64,000 nucleotides of DNA from contig NC_015275.1 of the NCBI RefSeq assembly GCF_000178835.2, positions 4,307,001-4,371,000 on the forward strand. The letters are read 5' to 3'. Below are positions 8,931-20,628 of this stretch, piece by piece. The stretch comes from Cellulosilyticum lentocellum DSM 5427 (GTDB lineage Bacteria > Bacillota > Clostridia > Lachnospirales > Cellulosilyticaceae). Both the position numbers and the translations under genes were made by a program. Positions within the stretch are counted from its first letter, which is position 1. Each line of letters begins with the position of its first letter. Below the pieces are notes generated by a model, which ran no database searches, was not told the origin of the DNA, and saw only the letters and a list, made by a program, of their open reading frames with translations.

Positions 8931-10229
8931 ATGAAAAAGTCAGTTTATGTATTAACGTTTTTATTCATTCTATGTATTAGTCCTTCATTCTTAGCTAAGC
9001 CTACAGTTGAAGCTAGAGGCGCTATATTAATTGAGGCTAAGACCAATACTATTCTCTATGAAAAGAATGCTTATTCTAAATTTTATCCAGCAAGCATTAC
9101 TAAACTTTTAACGACTCTCATTATAGAGGAACAACTCTCTGAAAATCATATCATTACTAAAAGTCAAAATAGCGTTAATACAATTCCTAAAGATAGTAGT
9201 GAAATCGGCTTAAAGATAGGCGATAGTTATAACAAAGTCAACGGTCTTTATGGTTTATTATTAGGTTCAGATAATTTTATTGCTCATGACTTAGCCTTAG
9301 CTCATTCTGGTAGTATTAGTAACTTTGCTGAGTTAATGAATACAAGAGCAAAAGCCCTTGGTGCTAAGAATACTCACTTCACTAATCCTCATGGTTATCA
9401 TGATCCTAATCATTACACAACCCCTTATGATATGGCGCAGATTGCTAAAGGCGCCTTTGATAACCCTACTGTTCAGAAAATTGCTGGCACAGCTCAGTTT
9501 AATTTCTATGTGAATAATAAAAATAAATATATCCCTATAAAAAATACTTCTAGATTGCTAAAAAGCGAAACCCCTTACTATAATCCAGCAGTAGTTGCTT
9601 GTAAAACAGGTTACCATTCTGATGCAGGCCAAACCTTAGTAGCAAAAGCTGTTTATGGTGATATGGAGCTTATTGCTGCAGTCATGTATGAAAAGACACC
9701 TAATCAATACATAGATGTGAATAAACTTTTTGACTATGCTAAAACCTATTATGGTGTAGAGCAAAAAAGTGATATTTACACCCTTAAAAATAAAACCATT
9801 ACCCCTTGGTCAGAACCTAGTATTACTAGAGCTGTAGAAAAAGGCTGGGCAAATAATGCTACTAACTATAATGATACCATTTATACCGAAGATTTAGTGG
9901 CAATGCTGAAAAAAGTTGGAGCAAGCTATAATGGCATAACCATGCAAGAAGTCTATGACTTAGTTGGGCTAAAAAAAGGAGATTTGATAACACGAAGTAG
10001 CTTTGCTGAAATCATGACCTTTGCCGCAAAGAAATGGCAGCTTACTCTGGCTATTACGACTACCAAACCTCTCCCTAGTGATGTGACTCATCTTTCTGAC
10101 GATACTAAAGCTGCCATCTCCTATATGATAGACCGTGACTTAATGCTTCCTTCAAATTTTCTTTTTAATCCAAATCGCATATTAACTTTTGCTGAAGCAA
10201 TTTCAACTATTGATAGACTTCCACTGTAG
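8931..10229 (+). CDS. D-alanyl-D-alanine carboxypeptidase (peptidase S11, DacF/PBP5-like)
   Basis: 432 aa. A signal peptide (about residues 1-22) is followed by the serine-type D-Ala-D-Ala peptidase domain with all three active-site motifs: SITK (SxxK, near residue 55), SDN (SxN, near 114) and KTG (near 225). It trims the pentapeptide of peptidoglycan outside the membrane. The usual C-terminal PBP5 beta-domain is replaced by about 150 residues that resemble two weak S-layer-homology-like repeats (WSEPSITRAVEKGW... and TRSSFAEIMTFAAKK). These probably hold it to the wall. A GGAGG site lies 9-10 bp before the ATG. Confidence 0.85.
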   Translation: MKKSVYVLTFLFILCISPSFLAKPTVEARGAILIEAKTNTILYEKNAYSKFYPASITKLLTTLIIEEQLSENHIITKSQNSVNTIPKDSSEIGLKIGDSYNKVNGLYGLLLGSDNFIAHDLALAHSGSISNFAELMNTRAKALGAKNTHFTNPHGYHDPNHYTTPYDMAQIAKGAFDNPTVQKIAGTAQFNFYVNNKNKYIPIKNTSRLLKSETPYYNPAVVACKTGYHSDAGQTLVAKAVYGDMELIAAVMYEKTPNQYIDVNKLFDYAKTYYGVEQKSDIYTLKNKTITPWSEPSITRAVEKGWANNATNYNDTIYTEDLVAMLKKVGASYNGITMQEVYDLVGLKKGDLITRSSFAEIMTFAAKKWQLTLAITTTKPLPSDVTHLSDDTKAAISYMIDRDLMLPSNFLFNPNRILTFAEAISTIDRLPL

Positions 10230-10283
10230 TATAAAAGGTCAAAAGGCTTATACATAATGTATAGCCTTTTGACCTTTTATACT
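10228..10283. terminator. Bidirectional terminator between converging genes
   Basis: A 21-bp perfect inverted repeat (10228-10248 and 10263-10283) with a 14-nt loop starts inside the stop codon of the carboxypeptidase gene. Its T- and A-runs (CCTTTTGACCTTTTAT) sit within the stem. It separates two converging transcription units and can serve both. Confidence 0.75.
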
Positions 10284-10285
10284 AC

Positions 10286-13754
<3,469 letters not shown>

Positions 13755-13773
13755 TTAAAAATGGAATAAAAAA

Positions 13774-13848
13774 ATACCTAAATAAGAATCAATTAGTCGA
13801 AAACTAATTCATTTTTATTTAGGTATAGCCTACTTAAAGTAACAATCC
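13774..13848 (-). promoter_or_regulatory. RAT antiterminator overlapping a terminator, leader of the bgl permease gene
   Basis: On the minus strand the 27-nt RAT-like site is at 13822-13848 (GGATTGTTACTT...AGGCTATACC). It overlaps the 5' arm of a terminator with a 12-bp stem (13815-13826 with 13774-13785) and a T-run after it. BglG/LicT-family proteins bind RAT and block the terminator. This site controls the permease and glucosidase. Confidence 0.85.
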
Positions 13849-13868
13849 TATTTTATATAATAATCTGT

Positions 13869-14705
13869 TTATATAGTTGTAGTAATACGATTAATGTGAA
13901 TGGTTAAATAAATCATTTCATCTTCAGTAAGGTCACAATTAAATTCTTGCTTAATATAATCTCTTACCTTCAAAGTACATTCATACTCTTTCTTATACTT
14001 AAGCTTTAAAACTTCGATAAACTGAGAGTCCTGATCCTCTATTTTTACCCCAGTGAAAATACGCTGAGCAAAAAATTTAAGGTGTGTGATAAAGCGTTCA
14101 TAATGAATAGAGTATTCATCAAGTTCCAGTTTGAAATGGTATTTGATGATGCTTAGTATTCTTTGAATCATCTTTGTCATATCTGTGGTTTTTTCCATAG
14201 ATAAATCATCCATAAGAGCATTTACAAAATGAAGGGCAATAAAACCAGCTTCATCCTCTGGTAAACTCACACCTAGTCTACGTGAAATAATATTAAGTGC
14301 TTCTTTCCCTACTAAAAACTCGTGATTATAAAGCTTTTTTATCTCCCAAAGTAGTGCATTTCTAATGGCCACGCCATTTTTCCGACGTTCTAGCGCAAAA
14401 TTAATGTGATCTACTAAGGTAATATAAATGTTTTGGTTTAACTTTTTACCTAACGAAGCCTTAGCAAAGCTAATAATTTCGTTAGTAGTTTGGATTTGTT
14501 CAAGAGGTATCTTTTCGAGAAGTTGAATAAGCTGAGAAGAGTTAGTTTTATCATTTACTGTATAAATCTTTTCAATTAAGCTTTCATTAATCTCGTCTCC
14601 TGGAACCTTTTTAAATCCTAGTCCACATCCCATAACCAATACTTCATTATTCTTATCATCAAAGGATTTGATGAGGTTATTATTAATGACTTTAACAACT
14701 TTCAT
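13869..14705 (-). CDS. bglG: BglG/LicT-family transcription antiterminator
   Basis: 278 aa. The N-terminal ~55 residues form the RNA-binding CAT domain (MKVVKVINNNLIKSF, then VMGCGLGFKK). Two PTS regulation domains follow: PRD1 (about 65-170; His in ITLVDHINFAL) and PRD2 (about 175-278; HYERFITHLKFF, then LTIHINRI). The length is normal. It binds RAT elements and lets RNA polymerase pass. RAT/terminator switches lie both before this gene and before the permease gene, so the protein controls itself and the operon. Confidence 0.92.
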   Translation of the reverse strand: MKVVKVINNNLIKSFDDKNNEVLVMGCGLGFKKVPGDEINESLIEKIYTVNDKTNSSQLIQLLEKIPLEQIQTTNEIISFAKASLGKKLNQNIYITLVDHINFALERRKNGVAIRNALLWEIKKLYNHEFLVGKEALNIISRRLGVSLPEDEAGFIALHFVNALMDDLSMEKTTDMTKMIQRILSIIKYHFKLELDEYSIHYERFITHLKFFAQRIFTGVKIEDQDSQFIEVLKLKYKKEYECTLKVRDYIKQEFNCDLTEDEMIYLTIHINRITTTI

Positions 14706-14738
14706 AATCCGTGGTACCTCCCTATTTTATCCAAAAAA

Positions 14739-14822
14739 GGCTATACCACCTCCGTGAATAGAACAATAAATAAAACCTATTCATTCACAAAATGGTATAG
14801 CCTGCATTACCAGTAACAATCC
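14739..14822 (-). promoter_or_regulatory. RAT antiterminator overlapping a terminator, leader of bglG
   Basis: The 29-nt RAT (14794-14822, minus strand) reads GGATTGTTACTGGTAATGCA followed by GGCTATACC, almost the textbook LicT/BglG target. Its 3' end is the left arm of a terminator: TGGTATAGCC/GGCTATACCA (14793-14802 with 14739-14748) with a T-run next to it. This gives autoregulation of bglG. Confidence 0.9.
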
Positions 14823-15074
14823 AACTATTTATTTAATTGATTATATTTACATAATATACGAATTCGATATATATGTCAAGTATCTATTGTGTTTTTCTAC
14901 ATTATAAATTATTGTTTAGACTCATTTTTATTAATTTTAACCAATTTTTTCTTTACTTCGCTTTGTGTACTATCTGGTTCCTTTTTAGTAAATAATTGCT
15001 ATGCATTAATGTGACATTCAGCCCATCAAATTCATATTATTAAAATAGCACAATATTATATAAGGAGTTAAACT

Positions 15075-16001
15075 ATGAAACAGACTCATCATGAACATCA
15101 TACCGAATGTTCCTCTCATTGTCATTGTAATTGCTGTGAGAGTTGCTCTTCTAATTCATGCTGCGATGAACATTGTCCTAGTCCGCTGTGCTTTGAATGT
15201 ACTGGTCCCACTGGCCCTCGTGGTCCTCAAGGTCCTACTGGACCTACTGGGCCTACTGGGCCTCGTGGTTTTCAAGGTCCTACTGGGCCTACTGGTTCTC
15301 GCGGTCCTCAAGGTTTTACTGGACCTACTGGGCCTACTGGTCCCCGTGGTCCTCAAGGTCCTACTGGTCGCCAAGGCATCCAAGGCATTCAAGGCCCTAT
15401 TGGTTCTACTGGTCCTCAAGGTGTCCAAGGTATCCAAGGTGTTCAAGGCCCTATTGGCCCTACTGGACCTCAAGGTCTTACTGGTATACAAGGTATTACT
15501 GGACCTACTGGACCTACTGGGCCTACCGGACCTCTAGGTAGCCAAGGCATTCAAGGTCCTACCGGTCCTACTGGGCCTGCAGGAATACTCATTAATAATT
15601 ATGCTCAATATACCTTTAATGACTTTGTCACTTCTTTAAATGATATATCTTTATTCCAAGCCTTTGATGTTGGTAGAACAACTAAACTTTTAAATGCCAC
15701 AACAATACAATTAAAAGCAGGCTATACCTATCAAATTAGTTATATAGTACTAGGTACTCCTGGTGTAAATAGTTCTTTTCAGATTGTCCCCTATATTAAT
15801 TCGTTATTCCAAGGTGCTTATGCTGCAACTGCTGTTACTAATACCGCTAGCAATGGTAATGGTACTGCATCAGGAACGTTCATAACTATTGCTGCTAGCA
15901 CCTGTGCTGCAACTTTATCTTTTAAGTTTAGTAGCCCTATGACTTCTTCTGTTGGAGTACTTGGTTCTATTTCAATTGTGACCATTGCTCCCACTGCATA
16001 A
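15075..16001 (+). CDS. Collagen-like exosporium/surface protein (BclA-like) with Cys/His-rich N-terminus
   Basis: 308 aa in three parts. Residues 1-43 hold 11 cysteines and 7 histidines. Residues 44-169 are 42 unbroken Gly-X-Y triplets, mostly GPT, GPQ and GPR, expected to form a collagen triple helix. Residues 170-308 form a beta-rich globular domain like the BclA C-terminal trimer head. In Bacillus and Clostridium such proteins are hair-like filaments of the spore exosporium; that location is inferred. The Cys/His start differs from the Bacillus BclA N-terminus and may cross-link or bind metal. AAGGAG precedes the ATG. Long frames on other strands here are by-products of the repeat. Confidence 0.85.
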   Translation: MKQTHHEHHTECSSHCHCNCCESCSSNSCCDEHCPSPLCFECTGPTGPRGPQGPTGPTGPTGPRGFQGPTGPTGSRGPQGFTGPTGPTGPRGPQGPTGRQGIQGIQGPIGSTGPQGVQGIQGVQGPIGPTGPQGLTGIQGITGPTGPTGPTGPLGSQGIQGPTGPTGPAGILINNYAQYTFNDFVTSLNDISLFQAFDVGRTTKLLNATTIQLKAGYTYQISYIVLGTPGVNSSFQIVPYINSLFQGAYAATAVTNTASNGNGTASGTFITIAASTCAATLSFKFSSPMTSSVGVLGSISIVTIAPTA

Positions 16002-16120
16002 GTTATTAACTAGCTTTGTATTTGAATAATATTTTAGAAAAGGGTATACCAATGATGTTCTTTCTAAATATAGTTGCTACTGGTAAATTAACTAAAATAA
16101 TAAAGGAAATATAGACATAA

Positions 16121-16151
16121 AGAGACTATCACTTCTCATGTGATAGTCTCT
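16121..16151. terminator. Terminator between the collagen-like gene and the NAD operon
   Basis: A 12-bp perfect stem (16121-16132 with 16140-16151) with a 7-nt loop lies between converging genes. The plus side is followed by CTCTACTTT and the minus side by a short T-run, so it may act in both directions. Confidence 0.65.
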
Positions 16152-16159
16152 CTCTACTT

Positions 16160-16984
16160 TCAACTCCAAATCCTTTGAAATGCTCTTAAACATTTTTTAT
16201 CTTTAGAGATATCTAAAATTGCGAAGCAGATCTCATCAAAATAAACTCCATAGTTTTCTTCTACTATTAGTTCCTTCCACCACTGAGCAATCTCTAAAGG
16301 ATCATTTCTAAACACCCCACAACCATATGCCCCTAATATCAGGTATCTAGCTCCTTCATTAATAAATATGGCTAAGGCGATTCTCATACGTTCTTTCATA
16401 GCGGCTTTGGCTAAATCTATGGATTCTCTTTTTTGTATAACTTGCCCCATGTTAACTGCTGGCAGGGTTAATACAGATGCCGTCACTGGCTCCTCAACTA
16501 ATTGAAAGTTTTTATCTCTAAAAAACACCACCTCAGGCGAATAGATTCCATGATGGGTATACATCATGGACTTAAACCCCCGGTTAGCTTCATAGTACCT
16601 TGGATGTTTGAGTTGTGTTCCATATAATCCACTAGATGCTGCTAGACTCTCTTCTTATGCCATTGCTCCATTTAAAAATCCACCTCCCGGATTCTTAGCA
16701 CTTGCAAAATTCAAGATACCTATTTGAGTCTTACCTTCTCTATTCCACTTAAAGATCTTCTCCACGGTACTTTTATCACATATACTTGTGATGGCCCTCT
16801 GGCCTTTCTTTTGCTTAATTATCTTTATTAATTCTAGACCTTGCTCTGGTGTATATAGCTTACTACCTTCCTCTGATTGCTTCTGTAATTGACTAATATC
16901 TATTTTATTACCATTAACTTCGTAATAGCCTTGCTTATAATATGCAACAGTTTCCTCTGCTATTTCTTTTCTTCCCACTTTCAT
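16160..16984 (-). pseudogene. Microbial PARG-like protein (TIGR02452/DUF2263) interrupted by an in-frame TAA
   Basis: The frame is open over 274 codons except for one TAA at 16655-16657. Before it: ILNFASAKNPGGGFLNGAMA; after it: EESLAASSGLYG and on to the C-terminus. The PARG signature is GGG-X(6-8)-QEE, so the stop replaces exactly the Gln (CAA to TAA, one base). The rest, including LGAYGCGVFRNDP, is intact. The family removes ADP-ribose from modified targets. The ATG overlaps the NADAR stop codon (TGATG), so it belongs to the NAD operon. The change is recent, a sequencing error, or a read-through site; the last residue set before the stop would be an inactive 109-aa piece. Confidence 0.85.
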
Positions 16985-17541
16985 CACCCTTTTCTCTTAA
17001 GGATTGACTCTCTTACTTCTGTAAGGGCAAAACCTAATAAGTTTTTACCTTCCCATTTCATAGGATTTTCTACAGCTTCATTTCTTTTATCCATACCAAT
17101 TCCCCAAATCTTATCCACTGGACTAGCTTCTACTAAAATGCTTCCTTTAGTGTTTAAAAGATAATTTAGTAATTCTGGATTTTGAGAAAACTTTTCCATA
17201 TTTCCTCGTTTAACAATTTCATAACAATGTTCTTCCCATACTTCTTGTTTAAAACCTTTGACAAGACGACCTAATTCTTTCATTTGTTTGGGATGAACTA
17301 CCTTTAGAATCTTTTCTGCTACTTCCTCATCTTCAAATAACCTAGCTTTTTCAGCCATCATATATTGTTCCGCGCAGCTATACCAAATTTCATCTACTTG
17401 AAATTTGCAAGGCCACCATTGACTAAAACAACTGGTATCTATAGTATCTACTTTATTGGGTGTATGTCCCCAAAAGAATATATATTTATAAGTCTTTCCT
17501 GATTGATACTCCTTTTGCAAGCTTTCTAAATCAAAAACCAT
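16984..17541 (-). CDS. NADAR family protein (YbiA-like, DUF1768)
   Basis: 185 aa from the preferred start MVFDLESLQ: GGAAAGGAG sits correctly before it and overlaps the end of nadR, whose stop lies one base upstream. Family marks are FFWGHTP, the SQWWPCKF segment, AEQYMMAEKARLF, and KIWGIGMDKRN near the end. NADAR proteins act on N-glycosidic bonds of ADP-ribose-like or riboflavin-related compounds; some are reported to remove ADP-ribose from guanine. Location between nadR and a PARG-like gene supports a job in ADP-ribose/NAD salvage or reversal of ADP-ribosylation. Confidence 0.88.
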   Translation of the reverse strand: MVFDLESLQKEYQSGKTYKYIFFWGHTPNKVDTIDTSCFSQWWPCKFQVDEIWYSCAEQYMMAEKARLFEDEEVAEKILKVVHPKQMKELGRLVKGFKQEVWEEHCYEIVKRGNMEKFSQNPELLNYLLNTKGSILVEASPVDKIWGIGMDKRNEAVENPMKWEGKNLLGFALTEVRESILKRKG

Positions 17542-17542
17542 A

Positions 17543-18550
17543 TTAAAGCTCCTTTCCAAAGAAGTTATTATAAGGCTCAAAGCTTTCTAATACCCTCTCT
17601 ACCTTTTTAATTCTTTCTTCTAGGCTTCCTTCTAAAGTAATATAAGGAATTCTTCTTTGTTTTAAGTCAGCAATAATCTGCTTATGAAATACATGTCTCT
17701 TTTGATCACCACTTCTATCCCAAGTATCATCATAAGGAGTGTCATCTTCGCATAAGAAGAATAAATCATACCGACTACTATTCTCTAATGCTAATCTGGT
17801 AAGTAAATCTGGTGCTTTACCATGATAATCTAGCGCAAACATATAAGTGGTAATAGCATTAGTATCAACAAAACAATATTTATCAGCTTCTAAAAATGCC
17901 TTCTCTTCCCTTTCAATATGTCCTACGGCAATTTCATCAAAGGCCTCAAAGCTTATCCTGCGATCTACTTGATGTTCACTCCAATAATCCCTACCATACT
18001 CACTAGCAAAAGTCGTATGATACTTTTTGGCTAAAGCTTCTGTTATAGTAGATTTACCAGTAGACATGGCACCTACGAAAACAACTTTAATAATAAGGTC
18101 TCTATAAACAACATCGCTTAGGAACTCTCTATACTGATAAGGATTGGTGCGAATCATAGTTGCAGATATAGGCACTACTTTTCTCGCTTCATCTATTCTT
18201 CTATCTATGGCTCCTAAGGCCTTAGCCATATGTTCTCCATAGTATTCGCTGCAATAAAAGGCATCTACTTTCTTACCATTCAGTAATCCTAAAATATATT
18301 GCTCTTCTCTAATCTCATACTCTCTTTCATGAGAATACCCTACCGGTCCATCCCAAGCTTCTATGACTGTTACCTGAGGATACAAGGTTCTTATCCAATT
18401 AGCTCTTACATAAAGAGGTATTGGCATCACGTCTGTATCATAAATCACTACAATAACTTCATCATTTTCCTCAAGAGCAGTTTCGATAACATATTGATGA
18501 CCTTTATGAAAAGGTGCATACTTCCCAAGTGTAAGTCCTACCTTGCTCAT
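17543..18550 (-). CDS. nadR: Bifunctional NMN adenylyltransferase / ribosylnicotinamide kinase
   Basis: 335 aa. The N-terminal half has the nucleotidyltransferase motif GKYAPFHKGHQYVI (HxGH) and, near residue 150, the ISATMIRTNP motif. The C-terminal half starts with a Walker A GAMSTGKST for the ribosylnicotinamide kinase. There is no N-terminal helix-turn-helix, so unlike enterobacterial NadR it is not a repressor. It turns imported nicotinamide riboside into NMN and then NAD. The start overlaps the pnuC stop (ATGA), and NADAR follows within 2 bp: a tight operon. Confidence 0.93.
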   Translation of the reverse strand: MSKVGLTLGKYAPFHKGHQYVIETALEENDEVIVVIYDTDVMPIPLYVRANWIRTLYPQVTVIEAWDGPVGYSHEREYEIREEQYILGLLNGKKVDAFYCSEYYGEHMAKALGAIDRRIDEARKVVPISATMIRTNPYQYREFLSDVVYRDLIIKVVFVGAMSTGKSTITEALAKKYHTTFASEYGRDYWSEHQVDRRISFEAFDEIAVGHIEREEKAFLEADKYCFVDTNAITTYMFALDYHGKAPDLLTRLALENSSRYDLFFLCEDDTPYDDTWDRSGDQKRHVFHKQIIADLKQRRIPYITLEGSLEERIKKVERVLESFEPYNNFFGKEL

Positions 18551-19233
18551 GCCGCCACCTCCTCACTTTGTTTACTTGCTCCCTTACTCCAAGTATATAG
18601 ACCATAAAATGCATTGATTAAATAAGCACTCCACATAACAACCATAATAATACCATCCGGACTTCCTGCTACTGTTCTAATGCCCCACATGATGATAGTA
18701 AAAATATTAAGAGCGATATAAACCATCCATTGCTCACGGTATCTCTTTACCATTAATATAGTTGCTACAATAGATAGGAGATTTGTCGTCGCATCTATAA
18801 AAGGTGAGTTTTGACCTTGTATGAGCGACAGACCATAACCTAATGCAATAATGCCTATCACACATATAACTCCTGTTATAAAAACCCCCTTTAAATTCAT
18901 ACGTTTCATTTCTACAACGCCTTCATCTAAGTGCTTTTTCCACATAATAAATCCCACTATATTCATAGGTACAAAGAATAGCAGATTTAATGCTACTTCT
19001 CCAAATAAACCATTTTGATAAGCAAGCCACGCATAACCAAAGGTATTATACATACCGAAAATATAGCTTGTAATATTCCCTTTAGCCGTTAATACGACAC
19101 ACAACACCCCCGTTAAAAACACAGTAAAGCCAAAGAAACTATCCTTTTTTGCAATCGTAATTCCTATAGCCACAGCGCAAAATAGGCCTAACCAAAGTAA
19201 TTCATAAGCATTCCATTTTCCTATTTGTTTCAT
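18547..19233 (-). CDS. pnuC: Nicotinamide riboside transporter PnuC
   Basis: 228 aa with about seven transmembrane helices and the PnuC-type segments YAWLAYQNGLFGEVALNL and FIMWKKHLDEG. It carries nicotinamide riboside by facilitated diffusion; trapping needs the kinase encoded by the overlapping nadR gene. The gene ends in GCATGA, which shares its last bases with the nadR start. The 88-bp gap to nrtR holds no clear terminator, so it is likely in the same transcript. Confidence 0.92.
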   Translation of the reverse strand: MKQIGKWNAYELLWLGLFCAVAIGITIAKKDSFFGFTVFLTGVLCVVLTAKGNITSYIFGMYNTFGYAWLAYQNGLFGEVALNLLFFVPMNIVGFIMWKKHLDEGVVEMKRMNLKGVFITGVICVIGIIALGYGLSLIQGQNSPFIDATTNLLSIVATILMVKRYREQWMVYIALNIFTIIMWGIRTVAGSPDGIIMVVMWSAYLINAFYGLYTWSKGASKQSEEVAA

Positions 19234-19321
19234 TTTTCTCTCCCCATTTCTTTTATTGTTCTCCTTATTTTCGTTTTTCTAATCTATTAATAAACCTTCT
19301 CCACTCCTGCAATGTAACTAT

Positions 19322-20251
19322 CTAATCCATCCAATTTTTTTCATATAATCTAGATGGCCTATGTCCTACTTTATCTGTATAGTTCTCCGTTTCTTTTACT
19401 AAATCTACTATCTTTCTTCTAAAAGCAGCCTTTAATAAAGGTTTATCTAGAATCACTTCATAGACCTGTTGAAGCGCTGTTAAAGTAAATTGTCTTGGCA
19501 TCAGATGCAAGGCTATATCTGTGTATTCTATTTTTCCCCTTAGGCGTCCTACAGCATAAGCAATGATCTTGGCATGGTCAAAGGCTATACCGGAATTCTT
19601 TGTAATGAATAATTCACTCGTTCTCCCATTATCATTTATTACTACTTTCTTTTCTATCTCCGCTTGTAACTGAATTTTTTCTTTCTTTTCCTTCCTATCC
19701 ACCCTTTGGTTTTGTTCTTCTCTAGCTTCTAGACTAAGCTGATACCTTTCATATTTAGTAAGCCCCCCCTCTTTTGTTTCTTCTGTTTCTTCTATTTTCT
19801 TATAAATAAGCTTAAACCATTTTGCCTCATCAGCATCATCTCCTGCTTTTAGTTTAACAAGACTTTGGTCAACTAGTGCCATATACGCACAGCTCATTAC
19901 CCAAGTTCTTGGATCTCTCCCTAGCTCACTAAAGGTATACAACTGCTCTAGGTATACTTCTTGCACCCCAGTTTCTTCACAAAGCTCTCTTTGAGCAGCT
20001 TGCTCCGTTGTTTCTGTAGGCCTTACAAATCCACCTGGCAGTGCCCACTGACCTAAAAAAGGATGCTTTCCTCTTTTGATTAATAGAACCTGGAGCTCCT
20101 TCTCTGGCAACTTACGATAATTCTCTTTCTCCGATTCTGCCACAGTAAAAATCACCATATCTGTAGCTACTGAAGGCCTTTCAAACTCACTACTAGAATA
20201 TGTGGACAAATATTCAGCCTCACTGATTTTCTTATGATTAATCTCTTCCAT
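19322..20251 (-). CDS. nrtR: NrtR-type NUDIX/winged-helix regulator of NAD metabolism
   Basis: 309 aa. An N-terminal Nudix domain (about 30-170) carries an intact Nudix box, GX5EX7REUXEEXGU, in the stretch starting GGFVRPTET. The C-terminal part (about 220-309) is the NrtR winged helix (HAKIIAYAVGRLRGKIEYTDIA, FTLTALQQVYEVILDKPL). NrtR proteins repress NAD salvage genes and let go when they bind ADP-ribose. Many have a damaged Nudix box; here it is complete, so hydrolase activity is possible. A charged, Glu/Lys-rich linker (about 170-210) is longer than usual. Confidence 0.88.
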   Translation of the reverse strand: MEEINHKKISEAEYLSTYSSSEFERPSVATDMVIFTVAESEKENYRKLPEKELQVLLIKRGKHPFLGQWALPGGFVRPTETTEQAAQRELCEETGVQEVYLEQLYTFSELGRDPRTWVMSCAYMALVDQSLVKLKAGDDADEAKWFKLIYKKIEETEETKEGGLTKYERYQLSLEAREEQNQRVDRKEKKEKIQLQAEIEKKVVINDNGRTSELFITKNSGIAFDHAKIIAYAVGRLRGKIEYTDIALHLMPRQFTLTALQQVYEVILDKPLLKAAFRRKIVDLVKETENYTDKVGHRPSRLYEKNWMD

Positions 20252-20285
20252 GCTATCCTTCTCCTTCTCTCAACCCGTGCTATCT

Positions 20286-20313
20286 ATAAGTACGCTTATC
20301 CATTTATACTTAT
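20286..20313 (-). promoter_or_regulatory. Candidate NrtR operator
   Basis: A dyad ATAAGTA-N14-TACTTAT (20286-20292 with 20307-20313) lies 35-62 bp before nrtR. A second, tighter dyad ATAAG-TACG-CTTAT (20286-20299) shares its left arm. Place and symmetry fit an autorepressor site; the match to a known NrtR motif is not established. Confidence 0.4.
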
Positions 20314-20446
20314 GGGTATTCTTTTCCATTATCATCTCATAAATCTACTGTTAGTTATATTCTGTTATTATCTTTTTGTTACTAACATAGTATATTATTT
20401 TTTCACGATAGTCAATATTCAGATTTTAACTTTAGAATTACTCTCC

Positions 20447-20516
20447 AAATTGAAATTCGTAATATATAAGTGAAGGTTCTCAGCAGCCTTCACTTATATA
20501 TTACGAATTTCAATTT
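20447..20516. repeat. 30-bp perfect inverted repeat with 10-nt loop
   Basis: Arms at 20447-20476 and 20487-20516 are perfect reverse complements; the loop is TTCTCAGCAG. It lies in the divergent gap between nrtR and sigV, 34 bp before the sigV -35 element, where a terminator is not needed. No T-tract follows on either side. It could block read-through, act as a small RNA hairpin, or be a remnant of a small mobile element. Confidence 0.8.
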
Positions 20517-20549
20517 ACTTAACTTCAATAAAAGAATATTTTACTCACT

Positions 20550-20579
20550 TGAAACTTCTACTAGCCTTAACTAGTCTAA
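20550..20579 (+). promoter_or_regulatory. ECF sigma-type promoter of sigV-rsiV
   Basis: TGAAAC (20550-20555), a 17-bp spacer and AGTCTAA (20573-20579) match the ECF/SigV promoter form TGAAAC-N16/17-CGTC except for one base. It lies 50 bp before the sigV start, consistent with positive autoregulation. Confidence 0.6.
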
Positions 20580-20628
20580 TACATGTAACAACCCATTAGA
20601 AACTACTATGATCATAGAAGGTAAGCAT

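Noticed and set aside
15091-15541. Long alternative frames on both strands inside the collagen-like gene
   Set aside because: They arise because the Gly-X-Y repeat keeps all frames free of stops; their translations are low-complexity and have no ribosome sites.
20234-20473. Plus-strand frame of 79 codons in the nrtR-sigV gap
   Set aside because: No ribosome site; it begins inside nrtR and ends in the 30-bp inverted repeat.
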